Source: an uncultured Porphyromonadaceae bacterium (GTDB lineage: Bacteria > Bacteroidota > Bacteroidia > Bacteroidales > Muribaculaceae). From it: 64,000 nt of DNA. Positions 33,554 to 43,071 of the stretch are shown piece by piece. Where the stretch lies: positions 62,001 through 126,000 of the forward strand of contig CAMKOE010000002.1 of assembly GCA_946414395.1 (NCBI GenBank). The letters run 5' to 3'. The stretch's first letter is position 1. Each line of letters starts with the position of its first letter. Position numbers and translations under genes: made by a program. The notes below the pieces were generated by a model that was not told where the DNA came from, searched no databases, and worked only from the letters and a program-made list of their open reading frames with translations.

Positions 33554-34636
33554 TCACATGTACTTGGCAACAGCGGCCTTGAGGCGAGTAGGATCCTCGA
33601 CGCGCTCCACGATCTCACCACCCTTGATGATAAACGTGGTGGGGATGCCAGTGACATTGTAGTTGCCCACGTTCTGAGAGTTGACACTGCGGGGATCAAA
33701 GACGGTGATCCACGGAAGATTCTGGGCCGACTGGCGCCAAGCCACATTGTCCTGGTCCAGACTGATTTGGTAAATTGCCAAGCCACGGGAATGGTAATTC
33801 TGATAGATGTCGTTGAGCAACTTGTTGAGTTGAGGCGAGATCTCGGTCGTGTAGGCGGTGAAGTCGAGCAGCACGACGCGGTTCTCGGCAGCGACCTTCG
33901 ACAGGCTGTATTCCTTGCCGTGGTAGTCCTGCAACTTGATGTCGATGAGCGAAGCCACGTCGGCATACACGGTATCGGTCGGGGCGGCCTGCGCACGGCG
34001 GCGGCGTTGACCGTCAAGCAGCAGGTTCACCAGATAGTCGGTCCTGGGATCGTCGGGGCGGAAGGAGTTGAACGAGTTGGCCACCGCGCCGATGATGCGC
34101 AGATCATCGTCATCGAGGGGGTCAAACAGCGGCTTACCGTTGATATACTTGTTGATGGTGTAATAGGCCACAATGCCGCTGGGATCGGCGACAATCTGCC
34201 GGGCCAACTTGTCTTTCCAAGCCTTTAACTGGGCCTCGCTGCCCTTGTTGCCTGCAAACTGCATCGCCTCCTTGTCAATCTTCATCACCTGCTCGGCATG
34301 CTCGCTGCCCGAGATGGAGTAATCGGTGCCAAAGGCGCCCAGTCGGGTCTTGATCGTGAGGTGGTCCAGGCTGTCAATAGGGAAGCAGATAGATTGTCCA
34401 GCCAGTCGCAGTTGATAGATATTAGGCACCTCGGGAGCCGGGGCACTGACACTGAACTTGCCATCCTTGCCCACCTTGACGCTGTCGATAATCAGCCACT
34501 CACCATTGCTTGATTGCTCGAGCACGAGCGTTGTCGAGTCGGTGGCATCCTCAACGACGCCGTCAACCTGGAACTTATTGCCGTTACAAGCCGTGAGCGC
34601 GGCGACGGCAACCATCATCAATAATATCTTTTTCAT
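33554..34636 (-). CDS. DUF4369/TlpA-like lipoprotein lacking the CxxC motif
   Basis: The 360-residue product has a lipoprotein signal ending in LTAC (cysteine about 17). An N-terminal DUF4369-like beta domain (about 20-120) and a helical middle follow, then a C-terminal thioredoxin fold (about 235-360). Where redox-active relatives have a WCGPC-like motif after LLDF, this one reads LLDFTAYTTEISPQ, without cysteine. The cis-proline loop TGIPTTF is intact. It is therefore probably not a disulfide reductase and may bind a partner or haem. Family membership is clear; activity is doubtful. Confidence 0.85.
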   Translation of the reverse strand: MKKILLMMVAVAALTACNGNKFQVDGVVEDATDSTTLVLEQSSNGEWLIIDSVKVGKDGKFSVSAPAPEVPNIYQLRLAGQSICFPIDSLDHLTIKTRLGAFGTDYSISGSEHAEQVMKIDKEAMQFAGNKGSEAQLKAWKDKLARQIVADPSGIVAYYTINKYINGKPLFDPLDDDDLRIIGAVANSFNSFRPDDPRTDYLVNLLLDGQRRRRAQAAPTDTVYADVASLIDIKLQDYHGKEYSLSKVAAENRVVLLDFTAYTTEISPQLNKLLNDIYQNYHSRGLAIYQISLDQDNVAWRQSAQNLPWITVFDPRSVNSQNVGNYNVTGIPTTFIIKGGEIVERVEDPTRLKAAVAKYM

Positions 34637-34669
34637 GCTGTTATGAATTATATCTTTCTAAAAAACGTG

Positions 34670-34677
34670 CGAAATTA
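34670..34677 (-). promoter_or_regulatory. Possible -7 element TAATTTCG for the thioredoxin-like lipoprotein
   Basis: It differs from TAnnTTTG at one base and lies 34 bases before the start codon on the minus strand. Confidence 0.4.
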
Positions 34678-34885
34678 CACTTTTTTTCTCAACCCACCAA
34701 ATTGAAACCAAAAACAACTAGGGAATGAGCGACAAAAAACAAGAAAAACGGCCGCAGGGACAATCAGTCCGCCCAGCAACACAAACCACTCAATCTAAAC
34801 GCATTAAGAAATATCCGACCGAACTTTTTCGCCCATTTGCTCTAAATAATGTGGCAAAAGTGGGGAAAGATTGGGCAAAAACCAT

Positions 34886-34893
34886 TATCTTTG
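34886..34893 (+). promoter_or_regulatory. -7 element TATCTTTG for the GSCFA-murF/alr operon
   Basis: It is an exact TAnnTTTG match 31 bases before the GSCFA start codon and supports the short start. Confidence 0.65.
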
Positions 34894-34923
34894 CTGGTTA
34901 AACCAACCATTTTAAGATTTATC

Positions 34924-35907
34924 ATGGAGTTCAGGACGACAATGAAGACGGGAGAGAACCGCGGCTGGCTGCATCACAGCGACAGGGTGATGCTGCTGGG
35001 ATCGTGCTTCAGTGACAACATCGGCACCAAGATGCACGGTGCGTTCATTGACGCAACGGTCAATCCCATGGGGACGCTCTACAACCCCATGAGTATCGCC
35101 CGGGCAGTGGACAGGCTCATCGATTGCCGTCCCATGGCAGGACAGGAACTGTTCATGCAGGGCGGCGTGTGGAACAGTTATGACTTCCACTCCCGCCATT
35201 CCATGCCCAACAAGCAGGTGACCATCGACCGCATGAACAGCCGCATCGAGATGGGCCATCAGGCATTGAAGACCGCCCAATTGCTCACCATCACGATGGG
35301 CACCGCCATCGTCTATCGCCTCAAGGCGACAGGCGAGGTCGTCGCCAATTGCCACAAGGTGCCACAACATGAGTTTGAGCGCAAGATGGCCAGCGTCGGC
35401 GACATGGTCCAGGTGCTTGACACGATGCTCACGCGCCTGCACGATTTCAACCCAGGTCTTAGGGTAATCCTCACGGTGAGCCCCATCCGCCACATTGCCG
35501 ACGGCCTTGACGTCAACTCACTGAGCAAGGCGGCCTTGCGTGTAGCCATCCACGAGGTCTTGACCAGGCATCACGAGTATTGCGAGTACTTCCCCGCCTA
35601 CGAGATCATGCTCGACGACCTGCGCGACTACCGCTTCTACACCAGCGACATGGTTCATCCCAGCGAGGTGGCGGTGGAATACATCTGGCAGGCGTTCCAG
35701 GCGACCTACCTCGATGACCACAGTGCCCTGGCAGTGGCCCGCTGCGAACGCATCCACAAGCGGCTGCAGCATCGCCCGATGAGCACCAACCGCGAGACGG
35801 TGGACCGCTTCAATGCCGACACGGCCAGCGTGGTGCGCAACCTCATCAAGGAATATCCCTACCTGGAAAAGAATACTGAACTTCTAAAAGCACTTGAACG
35901 ATCATGA
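34924..35907 (+). CDS. GSCFA domain protein
   Basis: The 327-residue protein carries the name-giving GSCFSDNIG motif near residues 27-35, and the family's later DDLRDYRFYTSDMVHPSEVAVEYIW segment. The fold is SGNH-hydrolase-like, so it may cleave an ester, perhaps on a polysaccharide, but activity has not been shown for this family to my knowledge. The last codons overlap the start of the murF-alr gene (ATGA), so the two are translationally coupled, which ties it to cell-wall synthesis. The start follows a good promoter. Confidence 0.85.
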   Translation: MEFRTTMKTGENRGWLHHSDRVMLLGSCFSDNIGTKMHGAFIDATVNPMGTLYNPMSIARAVDRLIDCRPMAGQELFMQGGVWNSYDFHSRHSMPNKQVTIDRMNSRIEMGHQALKTAQLLTITMGTAIVYRLKATGEVVANCHKVPQHEFERKMASVGDMVQVLDTMLTRLHDFNPGLRVILTVSPIRHIADGLDVNSLSKAALRVAIHEVLTRHHEYCEYFPAYEIMLDDLRDYRFYTSDMVHPSEVAVEYIWQAFQATYLDDHSALAVARCERIHKRLQHRPMSTNRETVDRFNADTASVVRNLIKEYPYLEKNTELLKALERS

Positions 35908-38393
35908 AATACTCGATTACCGAAATATCCAATGTACTGGAAGTCACCGGCGGACAAATCGTCGATGAAGACGCTATCGTGAGCCAGTTGCTCACCGACT
36001 CGCGCTCCCTCACGTTGCCCGAGGAGACCATCTTCTTTGCCCTGCGCACCGAGGGTGGCGACGGGCACAACTATATCCCCGACCTGTTTGACAAGGGGGT
36101 GCGCAACTTTGTCGTCGCCAGTGACTACTATGCACTGCCCGAATGCTCCGGCGCCAATTACATTGCCGTCGAATCACCGCTCGACGCGTTGCAGGCACTG
36201 GCCACCTTCCACCGCAGGCGCTTCCGCGAGTTGCCCGTCATCGGCATCACCGGCAGCCGCGGCAAGACCACCGTCAAGGAGTGGCTGTACCAACTGCTCA
36301 AGGACGATTACCGCATCGTGCGCTCACCACGCAGTTACAATTCCCAGATAGGTGTGCCGCTCTCGCTGTGGGACATCGACAACAACACCGACCTGGCCAT
36401 CATCGAGGCCGGCATCTCGACCACTGGCGAGATGGACAACCTGCAGGCCATGATCAGGCCCACCATCGGCATCATCACCAACCTGGGCAGTGAGCACAAT
36501 GACGGCTTCGCGTCGATGCAGCAGAAGGCCCAGGAAAAAGCCAAGATTCTCTTCAACTGCGAGAGCATCGTCTATTGTGCCGACGACCCGCTGGTAACCC
36601 ACACCATCGCTCCGCTTGTCGAGAGCGATGTGGCCATGGCCATGTCATGGTCCCGCAACCACTGCGAGGCGCCGCTGCAGGTCGAGAAGACCGAGCGCAA
36701 CGAGAAATGCACCACCGTGCATTACACCTATGACGGCGATGCCAGCGAGGTCACGATCCCCTTCACGGCCGACCGCGACCTGGACAATGCCATCATCTGC
36801 CTGGCAGTGCTGCTGCAACTGGGCATCGACCGCGATGTCATTGCCAGCCGCATGGCAACCCTCACACCCGTGGGGACGCGTCTCAACGTCATCGAGGGCG
36901 TCAACAACTGCACCGTCATCGTGGACAGTTACACCAGCGACTACAACTCCCTCACGCCAGCCCTCAACTTCATGACACGGCGTGCCGGCAACCGCCCGTG
37001 CACCGTCATCCTGAGCGACCTGGCCACCGAGACCTACAGCGGCGCCGAATTATACATCCGCGTGAGCGAGTTGCTCAAGACCAAGCGCGTGAACCGCCTC
37101 ATGGGCATCGGCAAGGAGATGTGCCGCTACAGCCAGTACTTTGACGAGTTGCCACACGCCCGATTCTATAACGACACACAGGAGTTCATGAGTGACTTTG
37201 CCAAGGGCGACTTTGACGACGAGACCATTCTCATCAAGGGCGACCCGCGCTTCGGCTTCAGCCAGATCATCGACCTGCTCGAGGCCAAGCAGCACATGAC
37301 GGTCATGGAAGTGGACCTGAACGCGCTGGCCCACAACTTCAAGTTCTTCAAGTCGCTCATCAAGCCCGGAACCAAGACCATCGGCATGGTCAAGGCCAGC
37401 GGCTATGGGGCCGGCAGTTATGAGATTGCCAAGACGCTGCAGGACTGCGGCTGCGACTACCTGGCTGTCGCCGTTCACGACGAGGGTGTGGAACTGCGCA
37501 AGGCCAGTATCACCATGCCGGTCATCGTGCTCAACCCCAATGGTGTGAACTACAAGGCAATGTTCCAGTACCAACTGGAACCCGAACTCTACAGTCTGGA
37601 CATGACCCACGACCTCATCAAGGAGGGCCGGCGCTATGGCGTTCAGGGCTTCCCCGTGCACATCAAGATTGACAGCGGCATGCACCGCCTGGGGTTCACC
37701 CGCGAACAGTTGCCCGAACTGATCGAAGTGCTCAAGTCCCAGGATGTCATCAAGCCAGCCTCGGTCTTCACCCACCTGTGTGTCGCCGATGAACCAGATC
37801 AGGATGACTATACCCAGGGCCAGTTTGACTACTTCGATGCCTGCAGCGACCTGCTGCAGCAATCCTTTGACCATCCTATCATGCGCCACGCGCTCAACAC
37901 GAGCGGCATCGTGCGCTTTCCCGAGCGCCAGTACGACATGGTGCGCATCGGCATCGGGCTGTATGGCATCCGCACGCTCTTTGACGGCACCGAGGACACC
38001 CTCAAGCCCGTATCGGCCCTGCGCTCCATCATCATCAGCATCAAGCAATGGCCAGCGGGCACGACCATCGGCTATGGCCGTCGCGGTGTGCTCGAGCGCG
38101 ACAGCCGCATCGCTACCGTGACCATCGGCTATGCCGACGGCTTTGACCGCCACTTTGGCAACGGGGCCGTGAACATGTGGGTCAACGGCAAGTTGTGTCC
38201 CACGGTGGGCACCGTGTGCATGGATGCCGTGATGATCGATGTGACCGATGCGCCCTGCAAGGTGGGTGACACGGTCGAGATTTTCGGCGAGCACGTGCCC
38301 ATCGAGCAACTGAGCGAAGCCCGCGACACAATCCCCTACGAGATACTGACCAGCGTCTCGCCACGCGTCAAACGAGTTTATTACCGCGAATAA
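35904..38393 (+). CDS. MurF-alanine racemase bifunctional enzyme
   Basis: One 829-residue polypeptide joins two consecutive peptidoglycan steps. Residues 1 to about 455 are a MurF ligase, with the ATP loop GITGSRGKTT (114-123), adding D-Ala-D-Ala to the UDP-MurNAc tripeptide. From about 465 it is an alanine racemase: EVDLNALAHNF, then MVKASGYGAG with the pyridoxal phosphate lysine at 497, and the C-terminal YGRRGVLERDS and TIGYADGFDRHF segments. Such a fusion is known in Bacteroidota. The enzyme makes D-Ala and uses it for the precursor. Gene overlaps connect it to the GSCFA gene before and the LRR gene after. Confidence 0.95.
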   Translation: MKYSITEISNVLEVTGGQIVDEDAIVSQLLTDSRSLTLPEETIFFALRTEGGDGHNYIPDLFDKGVRNFVVASDYYALPECSGANYIAVESPLDALQALATFHRRRFRELPVIGITGSRGKTTVKEWLYQLLKDDYRIVRSPRSYNSQIGVPLSLWDIDNNTDLAIIEAGISTTGEMDNLQAMIRPTIGIITNLGSEHNDGFASMQQKAQEKAKILFNCESIVYCADDPLVTHTIAPLVESDVAMAMSWSRNHCEAPLQVEKTERNEKCTTVHYTYDGDASEVTIPFTADRDLDNAIICLAVLLQLGIDRDVIASRMATLTPVGTRLNVIEGVNNCTVIVDSYTSDYNSLTPALNFMTRRAGNRPCTVILSDLATETYSGAELYIRVSELLKTKRVNRLMGIGKEMCRYSQYFDELPHARFYNDTQEFMSDFAKGDFDDETILIKGDPRFGFSQIIDLLEAKQHMTVMEVDLNALAHNFKFFKSLIKPGTKTIGMVKASGYGAGSYEIAKTLQDCGCDYLAVAVHDEGVELRKASITMPVIVLNPNGVNYKAMFQYQLEPELYSLDMTHDLIKEGRRYGVQGFPVHIKIDSGMHRLGFTREQLPELIEVLKSQDVIKPASVFTHLCVADEPDQDDYTQGQFDYFDACSDLLQQSFDHPIMRHALNTSGIVRFPERQYDMVRIGIGLYGIRTLFDGTEDTLKPVSALRSIIISIKQWPAGTTIGYGRRGVLERDSRIATVTIGYADGFDRHFGNGAVNMWVNGKLCPTVGTVCMDAVMIDVTDAPCKVGDTVEIFGEHVPIEQLSEARDTIPYEILTSVSPRVKRVYYRE

Positions 38394-39568
38394 TGATGAA
38401 ACTGACCCTACTTGACATATCACTGCTCATGGCCTTGCTGCTGGGTTGCGCCACAAGCGCTCTCGCCCAGGACATCGAGGCTAACGGCATCTACTACAAT
38501 ATCATCAGCGACACCCAGGTGGCTGTAGCACCTGCCATCCATGGGGGTATCAACCACTACCATGGCTGCATCATCCTGCCCGAGCGGGTGTACTGCGACG
38601 GCGTCAACTATGATGTCGCTGCCATCGGCGCCCGAGCCTTCTGGCAGTCAGGAGTTACCGAGGTGCAGATTCCCAACAGCGTGACGATGATCGGCGACGC
38701 CGCTTTTGCCGATGCCGAAAACCTGACCAGCATCACCCTTCCGCTCGGCCTGACCGCCGTGAGCCGGTATATGCTGGCCGGCACGTCCATCGCCAACATC
38801 GTCCTGCCCGAGGGCGTCACGACAATCGGGCAAGGCGCCTTTGAGGACTGCGCCAGCCTGGTGACGGTGTACCTGCCCGCATCGGTACGTCACATCGGTG
38901 ACAGGGCCTTCAGGTACTGCTATAACCTCGCCGATGTCTATAGTGACGCCTCTACCCCACCCCTCACACTGGGCGACGAGGCCTTTGAGGGCTGCAGCGG
39001 CATCCACGTGATGGTGGCCGACGGCGGCATGGCACGCCGCTACCAGAACGATGCCGTGTGGGGTGATGAGGAAGTGTTCTCGTTGTGGGTTGACAAGGGT
39101 CTGGCCGTGCCGCCCGAGATGCGACAGGAGCACCTGGGCGAGAACTGGACAGCGTTGACCCTGGGCAACAGCCTTGCCTACAAGATCTACGGCCCTGACG
39201 GTTACCTGCAAGCCATCACCGCTGCCGACCGCTACTTCCTGCCCATCGGCGCACAGAGCACCGACTATCTGGTGGTGCCCACCACCCTGACGCACGACGA
39301 GGAAGACCAGCAACTGGTGGCAACCAGTGAGCCGGCAGCCATCGAGGAGATAGTAGAATCCAAGCCCAACGGCGACATCACCATTCTGGGCCTGGACGGC
39401 ACCATCCACATCGAGGGAGATACCCACGGGATGTGGACATTCATCTATGACGTGTATGGCAACCTGTGGTATGAGCGTCCCTCGGGGCGCAACTGGATCA
39501 ACCTGCCGGGACAGCGTGTTTACATTGTCAAGGTAGGCGATGTGGTACGTAAAGTATTCCTAAACTGA
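38393..39568 (+). CDS. BspA-type leucine-rich repeat secreted protein
   Basis: The 391-residue protein has a signal peptide (cleavage near SALAQD), an N-terminal beta region, then a few LRR_5 repeats (about residues 80-185, IPNSVTMIGDAAFADAENL and related), and a C-terminal region with IVKVGDVVRKVFL resembling the secretion-linked tail of some Bacteroidales proteins. Its start overlaps the murF-alr stop codon by one base, and its stop overlaps the tadA start. It is unusual to find a surface repeat protein inside a coupled cell-wall/tRNA-editing operon. Two ATG codons are adjacent; either could be used. Confidence 0.82.
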   Translation: MMKLTLLDISLLMALLLGCATSALAQDIEANGIYYNIISDTQVAVAPAIHGGINHYHGCIILPERVYCDGVNYDVAAIGARAFWQSGVTEVQIPNSVTMIGDAAFADAENLTSITLPLGLTAVSRYMLAGTSIANIVLPEGVTTIGQGAFEDCASLVTVYLPASVRHIGDRAFRYCYNLADVYSDASTPPLTLGDEAFEGCSGIHVMVADGGMARRYQNDAVWGDEEVFSLWVDKGLAVPPEMRQEHLGENWTALTLGNSLAYKIYGPDGYLQAITAADRYFLPIGAQSTDYLVVPTTLTHDEEDQQLVATSEPAAIEEIVESKPNGDITILGLDGTIHIEGDTHGMWTFIYDVYGNLWYERPSGRNWINLPGQRVYIVKVGDVVRKVFLN

Positions 39569-40023
39569 TGACAAACAACAACAACGATATCGACATCAAG
39601 TACATGCGCCTGGCCCTCGACGAGGCCCACAAGGCGCTCGAGCGCGATGAAGTACCCATCGGGGCCGTCATCGTGTGCAAGGGGCGCATCATCGGCCGCG
39701 GGCACAACCTGACCGAGGCGCTGACCGACGTCACCGCCCATGCCGAGATGCAGGCCATTACCGCCGCGGCCTCGACCCTGGGCGGCAAGTACCTGACCGA
39801 CTGCACCCTGTATGTCACCGTCGAACCGTGCCTGATGTGCGCTGGAGCGCTGGCCTGGAGCCAGATACCGCGCATCGTCTATGGCGCCAGCGACGACAAG
39901 CGGGGCTACCACACGATGTGCGCCGCCCCCTTCCACCCCAAGACGGTCGTCACCGGCGGCATCCTCGCCGACGAGTGCGCCCGCCTCATGACCGACTTCT
40001 TCAAGAAAAAAAGGGTAAAATAG
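39568..40023 (+). CDS. tadA: tRNA-specific adenosine deaminase
   Basis: TadA converts adenosine 34 to inosine in tRNA-Arg(ACG). The 151-residue protein has the zinc-binding HAEMQAI and PCLMCAGAL motifs, with the catalytic glutamate in HAE, and the family phrase RIVYGASDDKRGY. It starts within the stop of the LRR gene (TGATG), so it depends on the same transcript. The basic C-terminus (FFKKKRVK) fits RNA binding. A free-standing cytidine deaminase is the alternative, but the sequence context around HAE favours TadA. Confidence 0.93.
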   Translation: MTNNNNDIDIKYMRLALDEAHKALERDEVPIGAVIVCKGRIIGRGHNLTEALTDVTAHAEMQAITAAASTLGGKYLTDCTLYVTVEPCLMCAGALAWSQIPRIVYGASDDKRGYHTMCAAPFHPKTVVTGGILADECARLMTDFFKKKRVK

Positions 40024-40082
40024 GGACGGTTCTTTTGATGTAATTTATAGATATCCACTCATTAACCAGAAGAATTAAAGTG

Positions 40083-41003
40083 ATGAAAAAGACGTTATTA
40101 TTACCGCTGACATTGATGGCAGCCATGATGTTCATGGCAACGGTGGCATGTGCCCACACGACAACCAACAAGCAAGATGCCATCGAGATGGCTGCCCCCG
40201 AAGAGGAAGCCACCTTTCCTGCCGATACCATCGAGGTAATGAGCCAGGCCATGGGCCGCACCATCAAGAATGTGGTCGTAATGCCCCAACAATACTTTGA
40301 TGACGTGGAGGACAACAAATACCCCGTGCTGTACCTACTGCATGGTGCCGATGGCTGCTACAACGACTGGTCCCGCAAGGCCGACCTGCACCGTCTAGCC
40401 GATCAGTACAACGTCATCATCGTGTGTCCCGACGGTCAGGACAGTTGGTATTTTGACTCACCCATCGATCCCAAGATGCAGTTCGAGACCTACGTCAGCA
40501 AGGAACTGGTCGAGTATATTGACAGCCACTACCGCACCCACGCCAACCGCTACATGCGTGCCATCACGGGCCTGAGCATGGGCGGTCACGGCGCGCTGTT
40601 CCTGGCCTTTCGTCACCCCGACGTGTTCTGGTCTTGCGGCAGCATGAGCGGCAACATGGACATCACCCAGTTCACCGACCGTTGGCACATCAGGGCCCGC
40701 CTGGGAGACTACGAGAACAACCCGCAGCGCTGGCATGACCATGCCGTGGTCAACCAGTTGGACAAGGTGAAGAACTGTCCCCTCAAGCCCGCCCAGAACA
40801 TCATCATCGACGACGGCCTGAACGACATCTTCATCAAGAACAACATCGCCATCCACGACAAGATGGTGGAAATGGGCATTGACCACGACTTCACCGTGCG
40901 TCCCGGTCGCCACAGTTGGACCTACTGGGTCAACTCGCTCGACTACCACATGATGTTCTTTGACAAGGCCTTCAACCGCGGCCGCGAACTGATGGAGAAA
41001 TAA
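40083..41003 (+). CDS. Secreted esterase, feruloyl esterase/EstD-like alpha-beta hydrolase
   Basis: The 306-residue protein has an N-terminal signal peptide (cleavage near VACAH). The hydrolase core shows LLHGADGCYNDW, IVCPDGQDSWYFD and the nucleophile elbow GLSMGGHGAL with the active-site serine. A conserved histidine near the C-terminus (PGRHSWTYW) completes the catalytic triad. The family covers esterases acting on acetylated or feruloylated sugars and on S-formylglutathione; secretion argues for a dietary or surface substrate. A GTG lies one codon earlier, but the ATG is preferred. Confidence 0.88.
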   Translation: MKKTLLLPLTLMAAMMFMATVACAHTTTNKQDAIEMAAPEEEATFPADTIEVMSQAMGRTIKNVVVMPQQYFDDVEDNKYPVLYLLHGADGCYNDWSRKADLHRLADQYNVIIVCPDGQDSWYFDSPIDPKMQFETYVSKELVEYIDSHYRTHANRYMRAITGLSMGGHGALFLAFRHPDVFWSCGSMSGNMDITQFTDRWHIRARLGDYENNPQRWHDHAVVNQLDKVKNCPLKPAQNIIIDDGLNDIFIKNNIAIHDKMVEMGIDHDFTVRPGRHSWTYWVNSLDYHMMFFDKAFNRGRELMEK

Positions 41004-41044
41004 ACTACCGACAAAGCACCTAACCCGATAATACCCTAACCACA

Positions 41045-42076
41045 ATGAAACGACCCAAGATACTGATTATCTATACCGGCGGCACCATCGGCATGATCGA
41101 GAATCCCGAGACCCATGCCCTGCAGCCGTTTGACTTTGATCACCTCATGGACAATGTGCCCAAGGTCAAGAAACTCGACTATGACATCGATAACCTGCAG
41201 TTCAACCCGCCCATCGACAGCAGCAACATGGACCCGACCCACTGGCGTGACATCGCGCTGGCCATCGAGGAACACTACGACCGCTATGACGGCTTTGTCG
41301 TGCTGCACGGCACCGACACGATGGCCTTCACGGCCTCGGCGCTGAGTTTCATGCTCGAGAACCTGAGCAAACCTGTCATCATCACCGGCTCGCAACTGCC
41401 CATCGGTGAGGTGCGCACCGACGGCGAGGAGAACCTCATCACCGCCCTGCAGGTGGCCGCGGCCATCGACGAGAAGGGACGTCCCCGCGTGCAGGAAGTC
41501 GCCATCCTGTTTGAGAACTACCTGTGGCGCGGCAACCGTGCCACCAAGATGAGCGCCGACAACTTCAACGCCTTCAAGAGTTTCAACTATCCCGAACTGG
41601 CCGAAATCGGCCTCGACATCGAGTATAACGAGGCCAGCCTCAGGAAGATGCCGCCTCGCCCGCTGCGGGTGTGCACCGACATGGACACCAATGTCATGTT
41701 CCTGGAACTCAACCCCGGCATGACCGAGCAGACGCTCGACTACCTGCTGCACACGCCGGGCATCAAGGGCATCGTCCTCAAGACCTACGGCGCCGGCAAC
41801 ACGCCCAGCCATCCCTGGTTCATCAAGTGCATCAAGGAGGCCGTGGAGCGCGGAGTGGTCATTGTGAACGTGACCCAGTGTGTCAACGGCGGCGTGAACT
41901 GCACGCTCTATGAGACGGGCAAGACCCTGCTCGACGCCGGCGTCATCAGTGGTGCGGACATGACCAGCGAGGCCGCTATCACCAAGATGATGTTCCTCTT
42001 CGGCATGCGGTACTCTTCCAGCATGGTCAAGAAATACATGGTGAGCGACCTGTGTGGCGAACTTACCCTCCCTTAA
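41045..42076 (+). CDS. ansA: Type I L-asparaginase
   Basis: This cytoplasmic enzyme hydrolyses asparagine to aspartate and ammonia. In the 343-residue product the N-terminal IIYTGGTIGM carries the catalytic threonine, and VLHGTDTMAFTASALSFM carries the second one, with GSQLPIGEVRTDGEENL after it. The C-terminal segment SGADMTSEAAITKMM is also typical. No signal peptide is present, which separates it from the periplasmic type II enzyme. It is 41 bases after the esterase gene on the same strand. Confidence 0.94.
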   Translation: MKRPKILIIYTGGTIGMIENPETHALQPFDFDHLMDNVPKVKKLDYDIDNLQFNPPIDSSNMDPTHWRDIALAIEEHYDRYDGFVVLHGTDTMAFTASALSFMLENLSKPVIITGSQLPIGEVRTDGEENLITALQVAAAIDEKGRPRVQEVAILFENYLWRGNRATKMSADNFNAFKSFNYPELAEIGLDIEYNEASLRKMPPRPLRVCTDMDTNVMFLELNPGMTEQTLDYLLHTPGIKGIVLKTYGAGNTPSHPWFIKCIKEAVERGVVIVNVTQCVNGGVNCTLYETGKTLLDAGVISGADMTSEAAITKMMFLFGMRYSSSMVKKYMVSDLCGELTLP

Positions 42077-42096
42077 ACCTTCCTCAAGCCTGAAGT

Positions 42097-42981
42097 ATGG
42101 ACAAATATTATCTCATCCTTGCCGTTGCAGTGCTCCTACTCGCTGCTTATTTTGCAAGCCGCAATAGCCACGCAAAAGCCCAAGCAACGACCGACTTCAT
42201 CCCGCCCAACCAGGAGAAACTGATTGACGACATGATCGCATTAATGGATTGTCCATACTCGCTCTATTCAAGGGGCATCGACAAACATTATATCATCGAG
42301 GCCTACCAGCAGGCCTGTGACACGGCTAAGGGATTTATTCCGGTTTTCTTCACCATCGATGTGAACCTCTTTGAGTGCCTGATGTCCAACATGGGATTTG
42401 ACAGGGAGGACATGGTGGACGGGGATTTGCCCTTTGACGAAATGTTGAAAGGTCTGAGGAAAAGGTTGCTCACCGAGGAAGGCAAGTCAGGTCAGGAAAT
42501 GCTTGCGAAGTTACTCCAGCAGTATATCAAGGACTATGACCAGGACGGCAATCCGGGCTGGCAGCAGTTCAGGTCGGAACCAGCCTACAAGAACGTCTCC
42601 AACGACTGCTTTACCGGAATCCTGTGGGACGAAAGCGGAAAAACCGAGCACGACCTCATTTTGGCCGAAATTCCGGTGCAACACCCCTGGCAAGTGTTCG
42701 CCTGGTGCCCCTACGGCGACTGGAACGCCTGTCCCGATGCCGACACCCACCTTGCCGTCGCCAGATACTGGCATGAGGAGTATGAGGCCGTCCCCATGGT
42801 GATCGGCTCCGATTTCATCATTTACCGAGTCCCCGAGCCCGTTGACGACGACCGCGCCGCGACCCTCGCCGAGGAGCAATTTGCCTATGACGAAGATATT
42901 GTCACACAGGGAGTCGGGAACATCAACACCCAGGAACAGATGTTGAGACAATCACGGTACTGGTACTTCTGGTGGGATTAA
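42097..42981 (+). CDS. DUF4253-like protein with N-terminal membrane helix
   Basis: The 294-residue protein has a short hydrophobic N-terminal helix (about residues 4-20) and a cytoplasmic-like body. Its C-terminal half matches the DUF4253 pattern: WQVFAWCPYGDWNACP, HLAVARYWHEEYEAVP, an LAEEQFAYDEDIVTQG phrase and a final YWYFWWD. The function is unknown. It starts 20 bases after ansA, so it may share that transcript. The membrane anchor is not usual for the family, in which soluble proteins predominate. Confidence 0.75.
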   Translation: MDKYYLILAVAVLLLAAYFASRNSHAKAQATTDFIPPNQEKLIDDMIALMDCPYSLYSRGIDKHYIIEAYQQACDTAKGFIPVFFTIDVNLFECLMSNMGFDREDMVDGDLPFDEMLKGLRKRLLTEEGKSGQEMLAKLLQQYIKDYDQDGNPGWQQFRSEPAYKNVSNDCFTGILWDESGKTEHDLILAEIPVQHPWQVFAWCPYGDWNACPDADTHLAVARYWHEEYEAVPMVIGSDFIIYRVPEPVDDDRAATLAEEQFAYDEDIVTQGVGNINTQEQMLRQSRYWYFWWD

Positions 42982-43011
42982 TCCATTAAAATGGATTCTC
43001 AAGAAATAACG

Positions 43012-43048
43012 TCAAGCCGCCTCGAGCATGTGCTCCAAGGCGGCTTGA
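43012..43048. terminator. Bidirectional terminator between DUF4253 and DUF4332 genes
   Basis: TCAAGCCGCCT (43012-43022) pairs perfectly with AGGCGGCTTGA (43038-43048) with a 15-base loop. It is followed by TTTG and lies between convergent genes. Confidence 0.75.
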
Positions 43049-43071
43049 TTTGTCATGTCGTCGATCAACAA

